A stretch of DNA of 64,000 bases from Bremia lactucae (GCF_004359215.1 NC_090615.1:3374244-3438243), one strand, 5' to 3'; shown: positions 1 through 10,329, numbered from the stretch's first letter. The notes: generated by a model from the letters alone, not told the origin. A program made the numbers and translations.

Positions 1-127
1 GATACCTCATCACCAGGTGCAGAGACACATAATGATTGTGTGTCTGGAGCAACTTTTGTCAAGAGATTTGCAAATTCTCTTGAGGTTGCTGGATCAGTAG
101 GGCGTTGCGCCCCTACTGACCCCGTCC
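1..127 (-). CDS. Family A Ty3/gypsy pol, start of protease region (cut by window edge)
   Basis: On the minus strand, pol is open in the -1 frame relative to gag and runs off base 1. It encodes the conserved lead-in LTKVAPDTQSLCVSAPGDE that precedes the aspartic protease in the sister copies at 16787 and 18514. The protease active site (DCGASNNF in those copies) lies outside the window. It is presumably reached by -1 frameshifting from gag rather than by its own start codon. Confidence 0.75.
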
Positions 128-134
128 ATTTTTT
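92..134 (-). promoter_or_regulatory. Predicted -1 ribosomal frameshift signal at gag-pol junction (copy 1)
   Basis: Slippery heptamer A_AAA_AAT (134 to 128, in gag frame), a spacer of about 5-8 nt, then a hairpin (119 to 94) with an 11-bp stem, one bulged G and a CAA loop. The gag stop lies inside the hairpin. Pol is open in the -1 frame. Function is inferred from architecture. Confidence 0.7.
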
Positions 135-1243
135 GGCGGTCCGCCTCGCTGTTGCGATTTCGCAACAACGTCGGATCCGCGACCGTTGCCCTTTTTGGCA
201 TACGATCCAAAATTACGTTCAGTACCTTTTGGTGCTGGACGTGGGGCACTACACTCATGAGCGTAATGTCCCAATTTTTGGCAGCGATGGCATTTCTGCG
301 ATCGCTTATTATTCGAAAAGCGAGGTTTCTCGCTTTCGACATAGGAAAGGTCCATGGGTTCTGGACCTCCTAGTTCGTGTCGTCTAGGTGGACGATATGA
401 TGACGAACTTGCTTGAGCCTGTCTCAAGCTAAAGTCCTCCTGTTCCGCTACGGATATTGCTTCTTCAAGCGTATCCAGTTCCAAGCGGAACAGGTGGGTC
501 TTTACGGGACCATCCGTAAGACCTTGCATGAACACCGTAATCAACGTGTGTTCATGGACTGGGTTATTGGTAATACAACTCGCTAAGAGTCGTATGTGCT
601 GGGCATATGCGTGCACATCACGCTTGCCTTGCTTAAGTTTCAGAAGCTCTGAACGAGCTCTGAACTCAGCCCTTGGTGGCTCAAACGTCTGTTTGAGTCG
701 GGTTTTAAAAACCTCTAGCGACCCAAAGACGTATGGGTCGCGCAACTTAAGGCCCAATGCCCAAGTTTTGGCACGACCTGCCAGATTTGATTGAGCGAAT
801 GCGATTTGCATTTGCTCGTCGATGATGTGACGTGCCGTTATGGCATCGTCTAATTCGACAACCCATCCCAACAGGGAGTCTTCTTCGACTCCCCTATACT
901 TTGAGATGTCAATCTTTAAAGTTTCGGGACGATGCGTTTGCGTCATCCCAGGTACAGGGGTTTGTTTCTGTACCTGTTGTAATCTGAACAGTTCCGCCTG
1001 TTGAGAGCCTTGCTGATTCAGCAAGGCTACTTTTTCCTTCATCTCGTCAAGTTCATGTTGTATGAACTTGGCGACAGTTGAATGGAGGGCATCTCTGTCT
1101 AAGTTGGACAGCAATGCCAGGATTGCATCGTTTCCTACGGTCAAACTCATTCGTTCAACCGCACTCCTCTCTATGTCACTTAGAAAGGAGTAGCTTTCAG
1201 GGGAAACGTGATGCGTATTCCCACTACCATCTAACATGTCCAT
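113..1243 (-). CDS. gag: Family A Ty3/gypsy Gag, intact (376 aa)
   Basis: This is the capsid/nucleocapsid protein of an LTR retrotransposon, which packages the element RNA in cytoplasmic virus-like particles. Seen: start MDMLDGSGN about 50 nt after the LTR, a helical capsid-like middle, and a CCHC zinc knuckle CHRCQKLGHYAHEC near residues 315-328, followed by a basic Gly/Lys/Arg tail ending GRGQ. There are no internal stops. The peptide is almost identical to the copies at 16141-16736 and 17861-18463, which suggests recent transposition. The gag stop overlaps the frameshift hairpin, and pol continues in the -1 frame. The LTR lies immediately upstream on this strand (1294-1744), so this is the 5' end of an element whose pol lies outside the window. 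Confidence 0.92.
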   Translation of the reverse strand: MDMLDGSGNTHHVSPESYSFLSDIERSAVERMSLTVGNDAILALLSNLDRDALHSTVAKFIQHELDEMKEKVALLNQQGSQQAELFRLQQVQKQTPVPGMTQTHRPETLKIDISKYRGVEEDSLLGWVVELDDAITARHIIDEQMQIAFAQSNLAGRAKTWALGLKLRDPYVFGSLEVFKTRLKQTFEPPRAEFRARSELLKLKQGKRDVHAYAQHIRLLASCITNNPVHEHTLITVFMQGLTDGPVKTHLFRLELDTLEEAISVAEQEDFSLRQAQASSSSYRPPRRHELGGPEPMDLSYVESEKPRFSNNKRSQKCHRCQKLGHYAHECSAPRPAPKGTERNFGSYAKKGNGRGSDVVAKSQQRGGPPKNGRGQ

Positions 1244-1278
1244 GTTAAATGTGGGAAATGTGGTCCTTGGACGGACTA

Positions 1279-1291
1279 CAAAGTGCTACCA
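1279..1291 (-). promoter_or_regulatory. Candidate primer binding site (family A)
   Basis: TGGTAGCACTTTG begins 2 nt inside the LTR, as expected for a site pairing with a tRNA 3' CCA end. Nearly the same sequence follows the LTRs at 7295 and 43990. The tRNA identity was not determined. Confidence 0.55.
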
Positions 1292-1293
1292 GG

Positions 1294-1744
1294 TGTAACG
1301 GGGCACTGCGACTTGTACTGTTTCAGTACAAGTCCACTTCACACTGCTTCAGTTGTGAGTGGTGCCTTTCGTTAGGTGACGTACACTGTACGTGTAGAGG
1401 AAGACTTCTCTTAAGACAAGTTAACTTAAGAGGGTAAAATGAAAACTGTATTAATATAGTTAAGTGTCTCTTAATCTATCTTTGTAAATGTTGACTTAAC
1501 TATAACCTAATACTAAACATGTAAATGAATTCTTATTTATCTTATCTTGTAACTCTCTTTGATTACTTCTACAGCTGATTAGTCTGCGGAACAAATAGAC
1601 ATAATGGCCTATACCTATTTATGGATAAGAAATTAGGATATTACAATATAAAGCAATGTCCTCCAAGTATTATCTACCTTTTAGATAATATATTAATTAC
1701 CAACCTTTAAGTGTTAATTTCATGTAACAATACACCCCGTTACA
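1294..1744 (-). repeat. Family A 5' LTR (451 bp)
   Basis: The ends are exact 10-bp inverted repeats, TGTAACGGGG and CCCCGTTACA. It carries the same AT-rich body as the LTRs at 6883-7292 and 63069-63511 and the interrupted one ending at 52175. Gag follows on the minus strand. The other flank is copia coding sequence, so the element inserted into or beside a copia relic. Confidence 0.88.
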
Positions 1745-2200
1745 CTGGTGACCTGAAGCTGAGTGCATTTAGTGATGCAGATTGGGGAAGTGACAAAGAT
1801 AATCGACGTTCAACATCTGGAGTCAGGTGATTGTCAATGACTCTCCAGTCATATTCATGTCGAAGCTTTAGAACAGTGTGTCACTAAGTACTGCGGAAGC
1901 TGAATATGTGGCACTTTCGTTGTGCATTCAAGAAATTTTGTGGTCAAAGAATTTATTGATGGAGATGAAGGTCAAGATTGACACTCCAGTGGTTGCGTAT
2001 GAAGACAACCAGAGTGCGATTGCTATTGCGAAGAACGAAGGCTATCAAAGTCGAGTGAAACACATTAATATTCGCTATCACTTTGTTCGCGACCAAGGCA
2101 AGGCAATGTAATTCAGATGGAGTATATTGAAACCAAGTCACAGCTCGCCGATTTTCTAACTAAGACAATTTCGACCAACAAGTTCCAATAACTCGTGGCA
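1745..2200 (+). pseudogene. Ty1/copia RNase H, C-terminal pol fragment
   Basis: Translation gives the copia RNase H signature LSAFSDADWGSDKDNRRSTS (1757 onward). After a disruption it continues as STAEAEYVALS, EDNQSAIAIAKN and VKHINIRYHFVRD (1878-2111). After another shift comes the end motif LADFLTKTIST. These are the usual order and spacing of copia pol C-termini. At least two frameshifts break it, and everything upstream is missing because a family A LTR abuts at 1744. It differs from the copia element at 21376-26733. Confidence 0.88.
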
Positions 2201-2235
2201 AAGACAAACGTTGGAGACTTCTTGTCGAGGAGGAG

Positions 2236-2490
2236 TGTTGATGTTGGACATTTGTGTACGCTCAAACGTCATGATGACGTTTGATTGTAATCGTTTTGCA
2301 ATGGATACAGAAAGTGAAACTACAGCACCAGGTTATATGAAGAAAGAAACGACTCATATGAGACCTTTGTAGTGCTTCTTCAAAGGAGAAGCTGATTGCA
2401 TTTGTAAGTTTTCAAACGACGAATATACTTTCCAATTTACTTCCTGACTACGAGTTGTCTCCTTGCTATAATATCTCTACATAACTTACC
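2236..2490 (+). repeat. Probable copia 3' LTR start after a polypurine tract (end uncertain)
   Basis: The purine run GAGGAGGAG at about 2228-2235 is followed by TGTTGATGTTGG, matching the junction GAGGAGGAG-TGTTGG at 26417-26426 of the other copia element. That places the LTR start at 2236. I could not find a convincing 3' boundary; about 2490-2500 is a guess. Confidence 0.5.
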
Positions 2491-2836
2491 AATAGACAGT
2501 CAGGTGCCGAGGCCCACCTGACACCTTCATCGCTTTAATGAGCGCGTCAAACAGCTCCCGCGACGTGGCGGTATTGGTGGGCGGTGTTCCAGCAGCCTCG
2601 CCCGCAGCTGCAGACTGTGACGCTAAAGCAACCGCGTGGACTGGATGCACCGTCGAGTCTGAAGCATCCACATCCGTCCTCTCCGTAGTGACTAAACCCG
2701 GGTCTGACTCCAACCTCCCGGATCCAGCAGACCCCAAGGGAGCTAATCCCATCCTTGCCAAAGCCGGGAGGCCAGACGATGGTGCCGCGTGACCACCGAA
2801 TGGGGTCGAGCCCCGACGCTTCTCTACGTGCGGCAT
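2486..2836 (-). CDS. Unassigned GC-rich ORF, possibly truncated gag-like N-terminus (116 aa)
   Basis: It starts MPHVEKRRGSTPFGG and is Pro/Ala/Gly/Ser rich, followed by a helical stretch ending RELFDALIKAMKVSGG. It is richer in G+C than its surroundings. Many retroelement Gag proteins begin with a basic, low-complexity segment followed by a helix, so a truncated Gag is possible, but I recognise no diagnostic motif. The overlapping ORFs in other frames at 2538-2903 look like shadows caused by the same composition. Function unknown. Confidence 0.3.
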   Translation of the reverse strand: MPHVEKRRGSTPFGGHAAPSSGLPALARMGLAPLGSAGSGRLESDPGLVTTERTDVDASDSTVHPVHAVALASQSAAAGEAAGTPPTNTATSRELFDALIKAMKVSGGPRHLTVYW

Positions 2837-2949
2837 TATGAGTCAAGTCGGCGTGACCGGTATTCGGCTTCAACCCCACGAAAAAAAAAACAAGAACGCG
2901 CACGCCGTCACCGACGTGGTGACGGCGTAGTGGTCGTCGTTCAAAAGAA

Positions 2950-4821
2950 GCTGGCGTAAACTGTTTATAATCTTTCTCCTGTACACCGCAAATTAAAGAG
3001 AAGTTATTCAGCGAAGAAATTTCTTACGAAAAACGACAGAAATTGAAACACACAGAAGCTGCGGCATGCTTGCGCTAATCGTAGATACACAAACGAGGTC
3101 GCTTTTTAGAAACGTAAGCAATGCACTTCCACAGAAGTTGGTAGAAGCGAAAAAAATACATTCATCGTTAGCTTAAGCTCCTAAGACTAACGAACATGCA
3201 TGCGCAAGGTAGCACGTCCGACCCCTTGTCGCCTTCTTTCAGCTCGTCTTCTCGCTCGTCCTCGATTTGCTCCGCCCTTCCTTATCGCTCTTTTTATGAC
3301 TTGCCCATCAAGTGCGAGCTCTCTTAGCCTTTCATTGCCTAGTCAAAACAGCACATTCTAACACCGCCAAACCACGACACGGTTTCTGATGTTCCCGCGG
3401 GCAATCAAACTCATTACTTGCCTTCATCAATACGGAGGCAAACAATTCGGGTTTGTGGCCACACCGATTCCCTAATACATGAGGGTTCTATGGATCATAC
3501 GACGATTATAAAGGAATTACTGTTGATTTTGCGGTGTAGTGGATGACTCATACCATAAATTTTTTTAAACCGTCATTAATCTTTGTTTCTTATTTAATTA
3601 CAACAACCAGACGGGGAGAGAAAGGGGTGTGTGGCTTTGCCAGTTCCCTAATTTTCCTTCTTCTTCCAATTTTTTCTTACAGAAAATATGTAGTTATGAT
3701 TCCTCTTATTTTAATATTTATGCAACGGGACACTCGTAAGTAAAACATTAACAAAATAATTAAATTCCAACGTATTGCTATCTTCTTCAAACTGACTTAG
3801 TATATTAATTCAAGCATGTATTGCATGCAACTCATTGCTCACCGCGCTTGGTGGGGTTGATATAAAGACATTAATTAAGCAATGAACAGAACCGTCGCAT
3901 TGCCACTACAATATTACCGTGCATGTAATTGGGAATGTAGATAATGTAATAATATTTACGAAATGCGTTGCGGTGAACCTTAATGTCAAAGGAATAAGTT
4001 TTTGTAATGGGCACATCGGTTGGAGAACCGTTGTTGTTGTACATATACTTTATGGGTAAAATACCCTTTTATCTAATTTTTAAATAGTTAGTTACTTAAA
4101 TCCCATTTATTATGGGTAATAAATGTGGTCGCCGCCAGATATAAATATGGCGGCCAAAATCTACTTTAATTAGCTAGGGTAAATTTTTAGATTTAAATAA
4201 TTAAATAAAGTTTAATTTCCATTTTGATCTTAAAGCGTTGTCTTCCTAAGGCTTGCGCATTGATCTGTAAGAGATAGAAGCCTTTCTAAGGTAAATCCTC
4301 TTGGGCACTAGTTGCCACTTGGTTCTACGAACCCCTAAATCCTTTGAAATAGGATTCCTTAAGCTTTTATAGCCTGTACGACCCCCTGAGTTGTTAAACC
4401 CATTAGTTCAATAGAACTAAGTGACTATCTGAGTCTGAAAGTCTTCCTCTGACTTTAGGAACGAGGTAGCTCCGCTACAGTTTGCCTGTCAAGTCTCACC
4501 TTGCGTACTTTAATAATCAGATTAGATCCTTATAAAACACTAAAGACCAATTAAAAGTATATACAAACACGTCACAAATAGAGCACTTTCCAGTGCATCC
4601 TTGTAACAAAGTCGTTAGCTCTATAACACGTAATAATATGATGTCAGAAATTCGTAGAAAACGGGGTATAACTGGTCGCATGCTTTGTTTGTTGAGCATG
4701 GAGCTCATATAAAAGAGACAGGGTGCTTGACGCCAATCTGATGATCGCTGATTGGTGATTAACCAACTTTCTTTAATGAATCTGCGTCAGTCACTGAATA
4801 TTTCAAAATTGAGCTCATAGT
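2950..4821. other. AT-rich intergenic DNA
   Basis: No convincing gene seen. It contains a dispersed repeat copy (3040-3205) and a strongly AT-rich block with short inverted motifs (about 4040-4210, for example TATGGGTAAAATACCC). The last part is presumably the upstream region of the cysteine dioxygenase gene. Confidence 0.6.
3040..3205 (+). repeat. Dispersed repeat, copy 1
   Basis: Shares an ordered set of motifs with 62890-63068, including a GCTTGCTTGCGCT-like block, GCACTTCC.CA.AAGTTGGTAGAAG, and a terminal CTAA..AACATGCATG. Similarity by eye is about 70 percent. No coding signal and no terminal repeats were recognised. Confidence 0.55.
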
Positions 4822-5457
4822 ATGGATGCAGCCACGATGGACTTGGCGCAGCTAGTTGAGAAGTTGGAGCGCGAGCTTGAGCATGATCCTGAGATTGCCA
4901 TAAAGCACAAAATCAAACTTCAGAAAATACTAGAGTACAGGATGGCTCATTTGTTGTATTTTATTAGGTTTGCATTTAATAATTGTTGTTGCAGAAACTT
5001 TTCCTTAAGCTCGGAGGAGCTCGAGCACTTTGCGCACTTCGATTTGTCACGAAATTACACGCGCAATCTTATTTCAACGGATAACGAAACTTACGCTCTC
5101 ATGCTACTGTGCTGGAACCCCGGCAAATATAGTCCAGTGCACGATCACCCCACAAATGGGTGCTGGGTTAAGGTTATCCAAGGTCACGTAAACGAGGTGC
5201 GATACAAAGAGCAGGACAATAAACTTGTCGAGACAGCAAATGTTTTTTTCAAATCAGGTGTCACCTACATGGATGACTCGTTTGGATTGCACAAGATTGG
5301 CAACCCACACGCAAAGGATAGCGCCATTACGATGCACCTGTACTCTCCTCCGTATGAAAAGTGTCGTATATGGCTCGATCCTGAAAATGTAGCGAAGTCG
5401 TCGATATCTGTGGCCAACTACTACACGGAGTACGGTAAGAAAGTCAACTTTTCTTAA
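4822..5457 (+). CDS. CDO1: Cysteine dioxygenase type I (cupin, Fe(II))
   Basis: Predicted to oxidise L-cysteine with O2 to cysteine sulfinic acid, the first step of cysteine catabolism towards taurine and sulfate, in the cytosol. Seen: cupin motif 1 SPVHDHPTNGCWVKVIQG, with iron-ligand candidates His107 and His109, and Cys114 at the spacing of the Cys of the Cys-Tyr cross-link. Cupin motif 2 LHKIGNPH has the third ligand candidate His157, followed by HLYSPPYEKC with Tyr174, the cross-link partner, 17 residues later as in the mammalian enzyme. Length 211 aa fits the family (about 200). Start chosen at the first ATG. An in-frame candidate intron, 4956-4994 (GTATTT to TTGCAG, 39 nt), would remove 13 atypical residues (GTATTT start, cysteine-rich NNCCC end), giving 198 aa. 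The gene stands alone between repeats. Confidence 0.93.
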   Translation: MDAATMDLAQLVEKLERELEHDPEIAIKHKIKLQKILEYRMAHLLYFIRFAFNNCCCRNFSLSSEELEHFAHFDLSRNYTRNLISTDNETYALMLLCWNPGKYSPVHDHPTNGCWVKVIQGHVNEVRYKEQDNKLVETANVFFKSGVTYMDDSFGLHKIGNPHAKDSAITMHLYSPPYEKCRIWLDPENVAKSSISVANYYTEYGKKVNFS

Positions 5458-6882
5458 TGTTTTTCGATTTTGGCAAGCCCGCTGTAGATCGATGACCACA
5501 TCAGATGGCTAGATACATGATTATGAAGGCTTGTTTATAAAGGGACTGCACAAGTAAAGACTGTATTTTTGTATCGAAAATTAGCAAAAGATTAAAGAAT
5601 CTCGCCAAACGGCCAAACAAATAATATCTTATAAGCTCGCTTAAAGTTCTAATAAATGCGCTATTTTCAAATTTTTAATTTGTTGCGCACTCAGACTCAG
5701 ACAAAGCAAACACTCAAGCGGCCGTCTCGTATACTTGCGTAGCCCTCAACATAGAAACATATTGTGACTTGGAGCCACATGTTTATGTTTGCAATTCGTT
5801 ACATACGCTTATCAAGAAACTGCACTAATGATATTCGTACATTGTCCATTTCGCTATTGCCTTGATGCTAAATGAATTTATGATAGACGACGAAGGGGGG
5901 ACAATTACGGCAATATGGATAGTGGAGTTTGTAAAAGCTAGCTGTAGGTGGCTTCTTCAATGACAGCATTTGTCTGAGTCATTTTTTGCGAGTGCTCATT
6001 TTGATAAAAATGCGATGATACTTGCTCGTGCTTTTCATGCCGAGGATGAGATTATATCTTGTCCAGGTCAAGCAAGAGCAAGTGATAATAGCAGTTATAT
6101 TCACTCTAGTCTCTGGTATAATTTTCCTAGAGCGACGTTGAGTAACATCGCTTTCGGGCGATGCAAAGTAAGAATTTCCGGAAACTAGCAGCATTGACAT
6201 CATGCGGACTAAGCGCTTATCGTGCAATAAGAGGCTGCTGCTAAGGCTACAGGTTTGGCGTCTAGAAAATACAATAATGTAACGAATCCGCCGTAAGCTT
6301 TTGGTTGCTCGAGAAATTAAGCAATTTTAATGCCGTCGATAGACAAATGCTAGCTGTGAGCCACGAATATGCTTTCTATAAAATCGAAAGGTTGGCCAAG
6401 AATAATGGAAATATAGTGGGATGGCAACACAAGTTGGACTTAGTAAAATTTTTGGACAAAAACTTATTTCTGACATTACTTGTGACTACAGTGTCGAGTC
6501 CTTGACCATGATCAAACTCCCTATTTATTATATGCCTCATTATTTCAAAGTTCAAAACAGTATGCCGCAAACCCAAGAAACATTTATTGAACGATGGCCA
6601 TCCGACTAAGATGAGAAGAAGTGAGCTTTTCACGCGCTACACGCTTTAAGCAAATTACGGTCGGACCTCCGACATATGATCCTCCAAAGAACATATCCTC
6701 CGATAACAAGTACTTATTTTGTTTACCAATCCCGTTCCTACGGCCATAACCAATATCCTCTGGGTATCTGATTCTTGACAAAATTCTAGCAGGATATCAC
6801 ATCAGGAAAGGCATATGGATCTCTTGTATAGAGACAATTAAGGGATATCTGGCGTGTTTTTGTGCGCGAATCTTGCGCTGTA
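5458..6882. other. Intergenic spacer downstream of the dioxygenase gene
   Basis: AT-rich. Only short ORFs without recognisable motifs or codon bias. No RNA gene or transposon ends recognised before the LTR at 6883. Confidence 0.55.
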
Positions 6883-7292
6883 TGTAACGGAGTGTATCGT
6901 TACAAGATATTAAAAGTTAAAGTTTGTAAATTAATATTATATCTAAAAGGTAGATAATTTTTGGAGAATATTAATTTACATGGTAATAATCTAAAAGTTT
7001 ATCCATTGGTAATTATAGACCATTATATCTACAATCTCCGCGGTCCAGTCAGCGTTGGACGTGCGCAAAGAGAAAGTCAGATCAAACTTTATTACATGTT
7101 TGTATTTGATATAATTGAGTATGTAATAAGTAGATAGACAAGAGGAACTTAATCATAATAATAAAGTTATTAATTATCCTCTTTAAAGTAAGTGATTTAG
7201 AGAGAGTCTTCCTCTGCACGTACTAATGTACTTGAAGTGACGTGAGGCACCAATCGCACTGAAGCAGTATAAGTCAGTAGTGCCCCGTTACA
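6883..7292 (+). repeat. Family A 5' LTR (410 bp)
   Basis: Starts TGTAACGGAG and ends GCCCCGTTACA. Its body matches the other family A LTRs (for example the shared GGTCCAGTCAGCG..GGACG block and the CTTCCTCTGCACGTACTA block). A degenerate gag follows at 7344. Confidence 0.85.
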
Positions 7293-7294
7293 CC

Positions 7295-7307
7295 TGGTAG
7301 GACTTTA
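7295..7307 (+). promoter_or_regulatory. Candidate primer binding site (family A)
   Basis: TGGTAGGACTTTA, 2 nt after the LTR; one mismatch in the first 11 bases to the site at 1291-1279. Confidence 0.5.
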
Positions 7308-7343
7308 TGGTTCGTCCAAGGACCACAGTTCAAATCATCTACC

Positions 7344-8520
7344 ATGGACATATTAGATGATAATGGATATACGCATCACGTTTCGCGTGATAGCTACTCC
7401 TTTCTAAGTGACATAGAAAGGAGTGCGGTCGAACGAATGAGTTCAACCGTAGGGAATGATGCCATTCTGGCCATGCTGTCCGGTTAGGACAGAGATGCCC
7501 TCCGATCAGCCATCGTCAATTTATACAACGTGAACTTGACGAGGTGAAGGAGAAGGTAGCCTTGCTGAATCAGCAAGGCTCTCAACAGGCAGAACTGTTG
7601 AGGTTACAACAGGTACAGACTCCTGTATCTGGGATGACGCATACGCGTCGTCCCGAAACTTTAAAAATTGACATCTCTAAGTATAGGGGAGTCGAATAGA
7701 CTCCCTCTTGAGATGGTTTGTCGAGTTGGACGATGCCATAAGGGCACGTCACATCGTCGACGAGCAAATGCAAGTCGCATTCGCTCAATCAAATCTGGCA
7801 GGTCGTGCCAAAACTTGGGCATTGGGCCTTAAGTTGCGCGACCCATACGTCTTTGGGTCGCTAAAGGCTTTAAAAGCCCTGCTCAAACAGACGTTTGAAC
7901 CGCCAAGGGCTGAGTTCAGAGCTCGTTTACAGCTTCTGGAACTGAAGCAAGGCAAGCGTGATGTTCACGCATATGTCCAGCACATACGACTCTTAGCGAG
8001 TTGTATTACAAATAACCCAGTTCATGAACACACGTTGAATACGGTGTTCATGCAAGGTCTTACGGATGGTTTCGTAAAGACCCACCTGTTCCGCTTGGAA
8101 CTGGATACGCTTAAAGAAGCAACATCCGTTGCGGAACAAGAGGACTTTAGCTTGAGACAGGCTCTAGCTAGTTTGTCATCATATCGTCCACCTAGACGAC
8201 ATGAACTGGGAGGTCCAGAACCTACGGACCTCTCTTATGTCGAAAGCGAGAAACCTCGCTTTTCGAACGATAAGCGATTGCAGAAATGCAATCGCTGTCA
8301 AAAGTTAGGATACTACGCTCATGAGTGTAGTGCCTCACGCCCAGTACGGAGAAATACTGAACGTACTGGTGGACACAATGCTAAAAAAGGCAACGGTTGC
8401 GGGCCCGACGTTGTTGCGGAATTGCAACAGCGAGGTGGACCGTCAAAAAAACGGTCGGGGTCAGTAAGGCGCAACGCCCTACTGAACCAGCAACCTCAAG
8501 AGAATTTGCAAATTTCTTGA
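7344..8520 (+). pseudogene. gag: Family A gag, decayed copy
   Basis: Begins ATGGACATATTAGATG, homologous to the intact Gag start, and retains the capsid region (for example DDAIRARHIVDEQMQVAFAQ at about 7729) and the zinc knuckle CNRCQKLGYYAHEC near 8290. Early disruptions include an in-frame TAG after LSG (about 7485) and loss of reading frame near 7500 and 7690. At the gag-pol junction the A run is one base longer than in the intact copies and the following T is lost, so the slippery heptamer is gone and gag reads on to 8520. It belongs with the LTR at 6883. Confidence 0.88.
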
Positions 8521-10227
8521 CTAAAGTTGCTCCAGACACACAATCATTATGTGTCTCTGCACCTGGTGATGAGGTATCCCTCATCACCTTGAAGTTAAAA
8601 GTGACAAATGATGTGTCACTCAGAGCCCTAGTGGACTGTGGAGCGTCGAATAACTTTATTCGTCGCCAGTCACTAGAGGGTCGTAGGCTCAACCATGTAA
8701 AACATCGATCACAGGCAAGGAGGCAGCTTTCTTGTTCCTTTCATGTTTACCGACTACACGGGATGCCCGAGCCCATAGTATCGGACCGAGATCCACGTTT
8801 TACGTCTGGGTTTCGGCGACATGTGTTTGAGCTGCTAGGTAGCAAGCTCCACATGTCGACTGCAGATCATCCTCAGATCGATGACCAATCCGAACGTGCC
8901 AATCGGGTTGTGGCGGATGTCTTGCGCACTATAGCAACTCCCAAAGAGTGGAGCAAGCAATTGCCCTTTATGGAGTACGCTATAAATAACAGTGTCTACG
9001 CCAGTACGGGTGAGGGACCGTCTTAAATTAACGGACTGCGCCATCCTCGGACGCCAGTCTCGTTTGTGCGCAGCCCGAGTCTTAGTGCGGGAGGGCCCCT
9101 CACTATGCTCGGTGCGAAAGAGGGACATAGTTTCGTTAATATGACGATGACCCATGAGGGTATCTATTCAACGACTGAAACTTGCCCTAGTGACACTGCC
9201 AGTTTAGCAGTGGTCAATATAACTACGCCTTATGACCGACCTCTCGGCGGTATCATATTCGAGTTTGATGCTAAAAGCGTGAGCGAGGCTCAACGCTTTG
9301 TGGATGAGCGATTAGCCATCACACGTAAAGTCCGTGACGGAATGGCAAGCGCACAGGACAAGCAAAAAGAATATGCGGACTGAAATGGTCGCAAAAATAA
9401 TGAACGCTTTAGAGTGGGTGAAAAAGTACTATTAAGTACTGCTACCCTACCTAAAATGCAATTTTTGTACTACCTGGAGGTACTACGAAGTCGTTGCCGC
9501 GTTTCATCGGGCCTTTCACGGTGGTAGAAGAGGTCGGAGACCTAAATTATAGGCTCACCCTTCCCCCGTATATGAAGACGCACCCCGTATTTTACGTGGG
9601 TCGTCTGAAACGGTATGTAGACCCAAATGAGGTCACATACCCCCATCTGGTTAAGGAGACCGATGGTGACGCCGACTGGGAGTCGAGTGTCGTTCGGGTG
9701 AGGGGGGCGGTGGAAGCCAAAAGCTATCGGACCGACTCCTCTAACCAGGAACAGGAATTGGAGAGCGAGAGACATCACACGGGTAACGCGGATCCCTCAG
9801 CATTATCCTTTTAAAAAGGTCCAAGCGAGTCATCAGGCGTTCATAGCCCTGACGAGCCTTCGCTCGGACATCAACGAGATCCGAGGTCAGTCGCGAGACT
9901 TGACCCTCGAGATCCGCAATACGTTGATCAGCAGCGCTTAATGCCTGTGACTGAGCGGACGAAGGTAAGGCAGCCGCGAGTATTTGGGCGAGATCACCAC
10001 TCCTATCGAGCGCCGCCTTCATTAATGGATGCTGGTGGGAATCAATGCTTTCTTGTTGGAAGGTTGCTTGCTAACCGCTCCGTGAGGTAGAAGTATCAAA
10101 TCCTCGTCCAGTGGAGAGGTTACCCGAAGCGTTGTGACTCTTAGAACCGATGGATACCCTACGTATTGATGTGCTCGGCTTGATGGATGCCTATGAAAAG
10201 GAGCACCAGCTGAGGCCTCTCCGCTAG
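8521..10227 (+). pseudogene. pol: Family A/B pol remnant: protease fused by deletion to integrase and chromodomain
   Basis: Protease sequence with ALVDCGASNNFIRR (about 8625) stops near 8690 and passes directly into integrase (RLHGMPEPIVSDRDPRF, then DHPQIDDQSERANRVV), so RT and RNase H are deleted. The deletion joint lies around CCATGTAAAACATC, also present in the family B integrase at about 50060. Downstream come the integrase C-terminus (PRFIGPFTVVEEVGDLNYRL, then HPVFYVGRLKRYV at about 9580), a long linker, and a chromodomain (FLVGRLLANRSVR, then QILVQWRGYPK, 10040-10160) ending in a tail that stops at 10225-10227. Several stops and frameshifts break it. A chromodomain implies targeting of insertions to marked chromatin. 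Confidence 0.87.
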
Positions 10228-10312
10228 TCTCAAATGGACTAGCAGAAGTAGCGTTGTGAGAAGAACAGTGGGTACAGTACCGCCCATGATTCTTCCACAC
10301 GCAAGCGGGCAA
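9651..10312 (-). CDS. Antisense ORF overlapping the pol 3' end (copy alpha), coiled coil plus RS-rich tail, degenerate
   Basis: On the strand opposite to the chromodomain region there is protein-like sequence in two pieces. 10312-10022 encodes 96 aa. 10022-9741 encodes 93 aa with heptad-like RIADLEGQVSRLTSDL, then RQGYERLMTRLDLF and IMLRDPRYP. After one in-frame TAG it continues RSRSDSF, SPERHST, SRRHHRSP and stops with TAA at 9651-9653. The copy at 52961-54090 shows the same block and stops at the equivalent codon with TAG. Either an accessory protein or a product of codon complementarity; see findings. It is broken by a frameshift and a stop. Confidence 0.45.
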
Positions 10313-10329
10313 AAATAATTCGCTGGGAC

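Noticed and set aside
128..388. Plus-strand ORFs of 115 and 73 codons opposite family A gag, recurring opposite every gag copy
   Set aside because: They recur only because the gag DNA is nearly identical; start and stop points follow gag sequence and no protein-like features are seen.
5970..6780. Short ORFs in the spacer after the dioxygenase
   Set aside because: Overlapping on both strands, no motifs, AT-rich composition.
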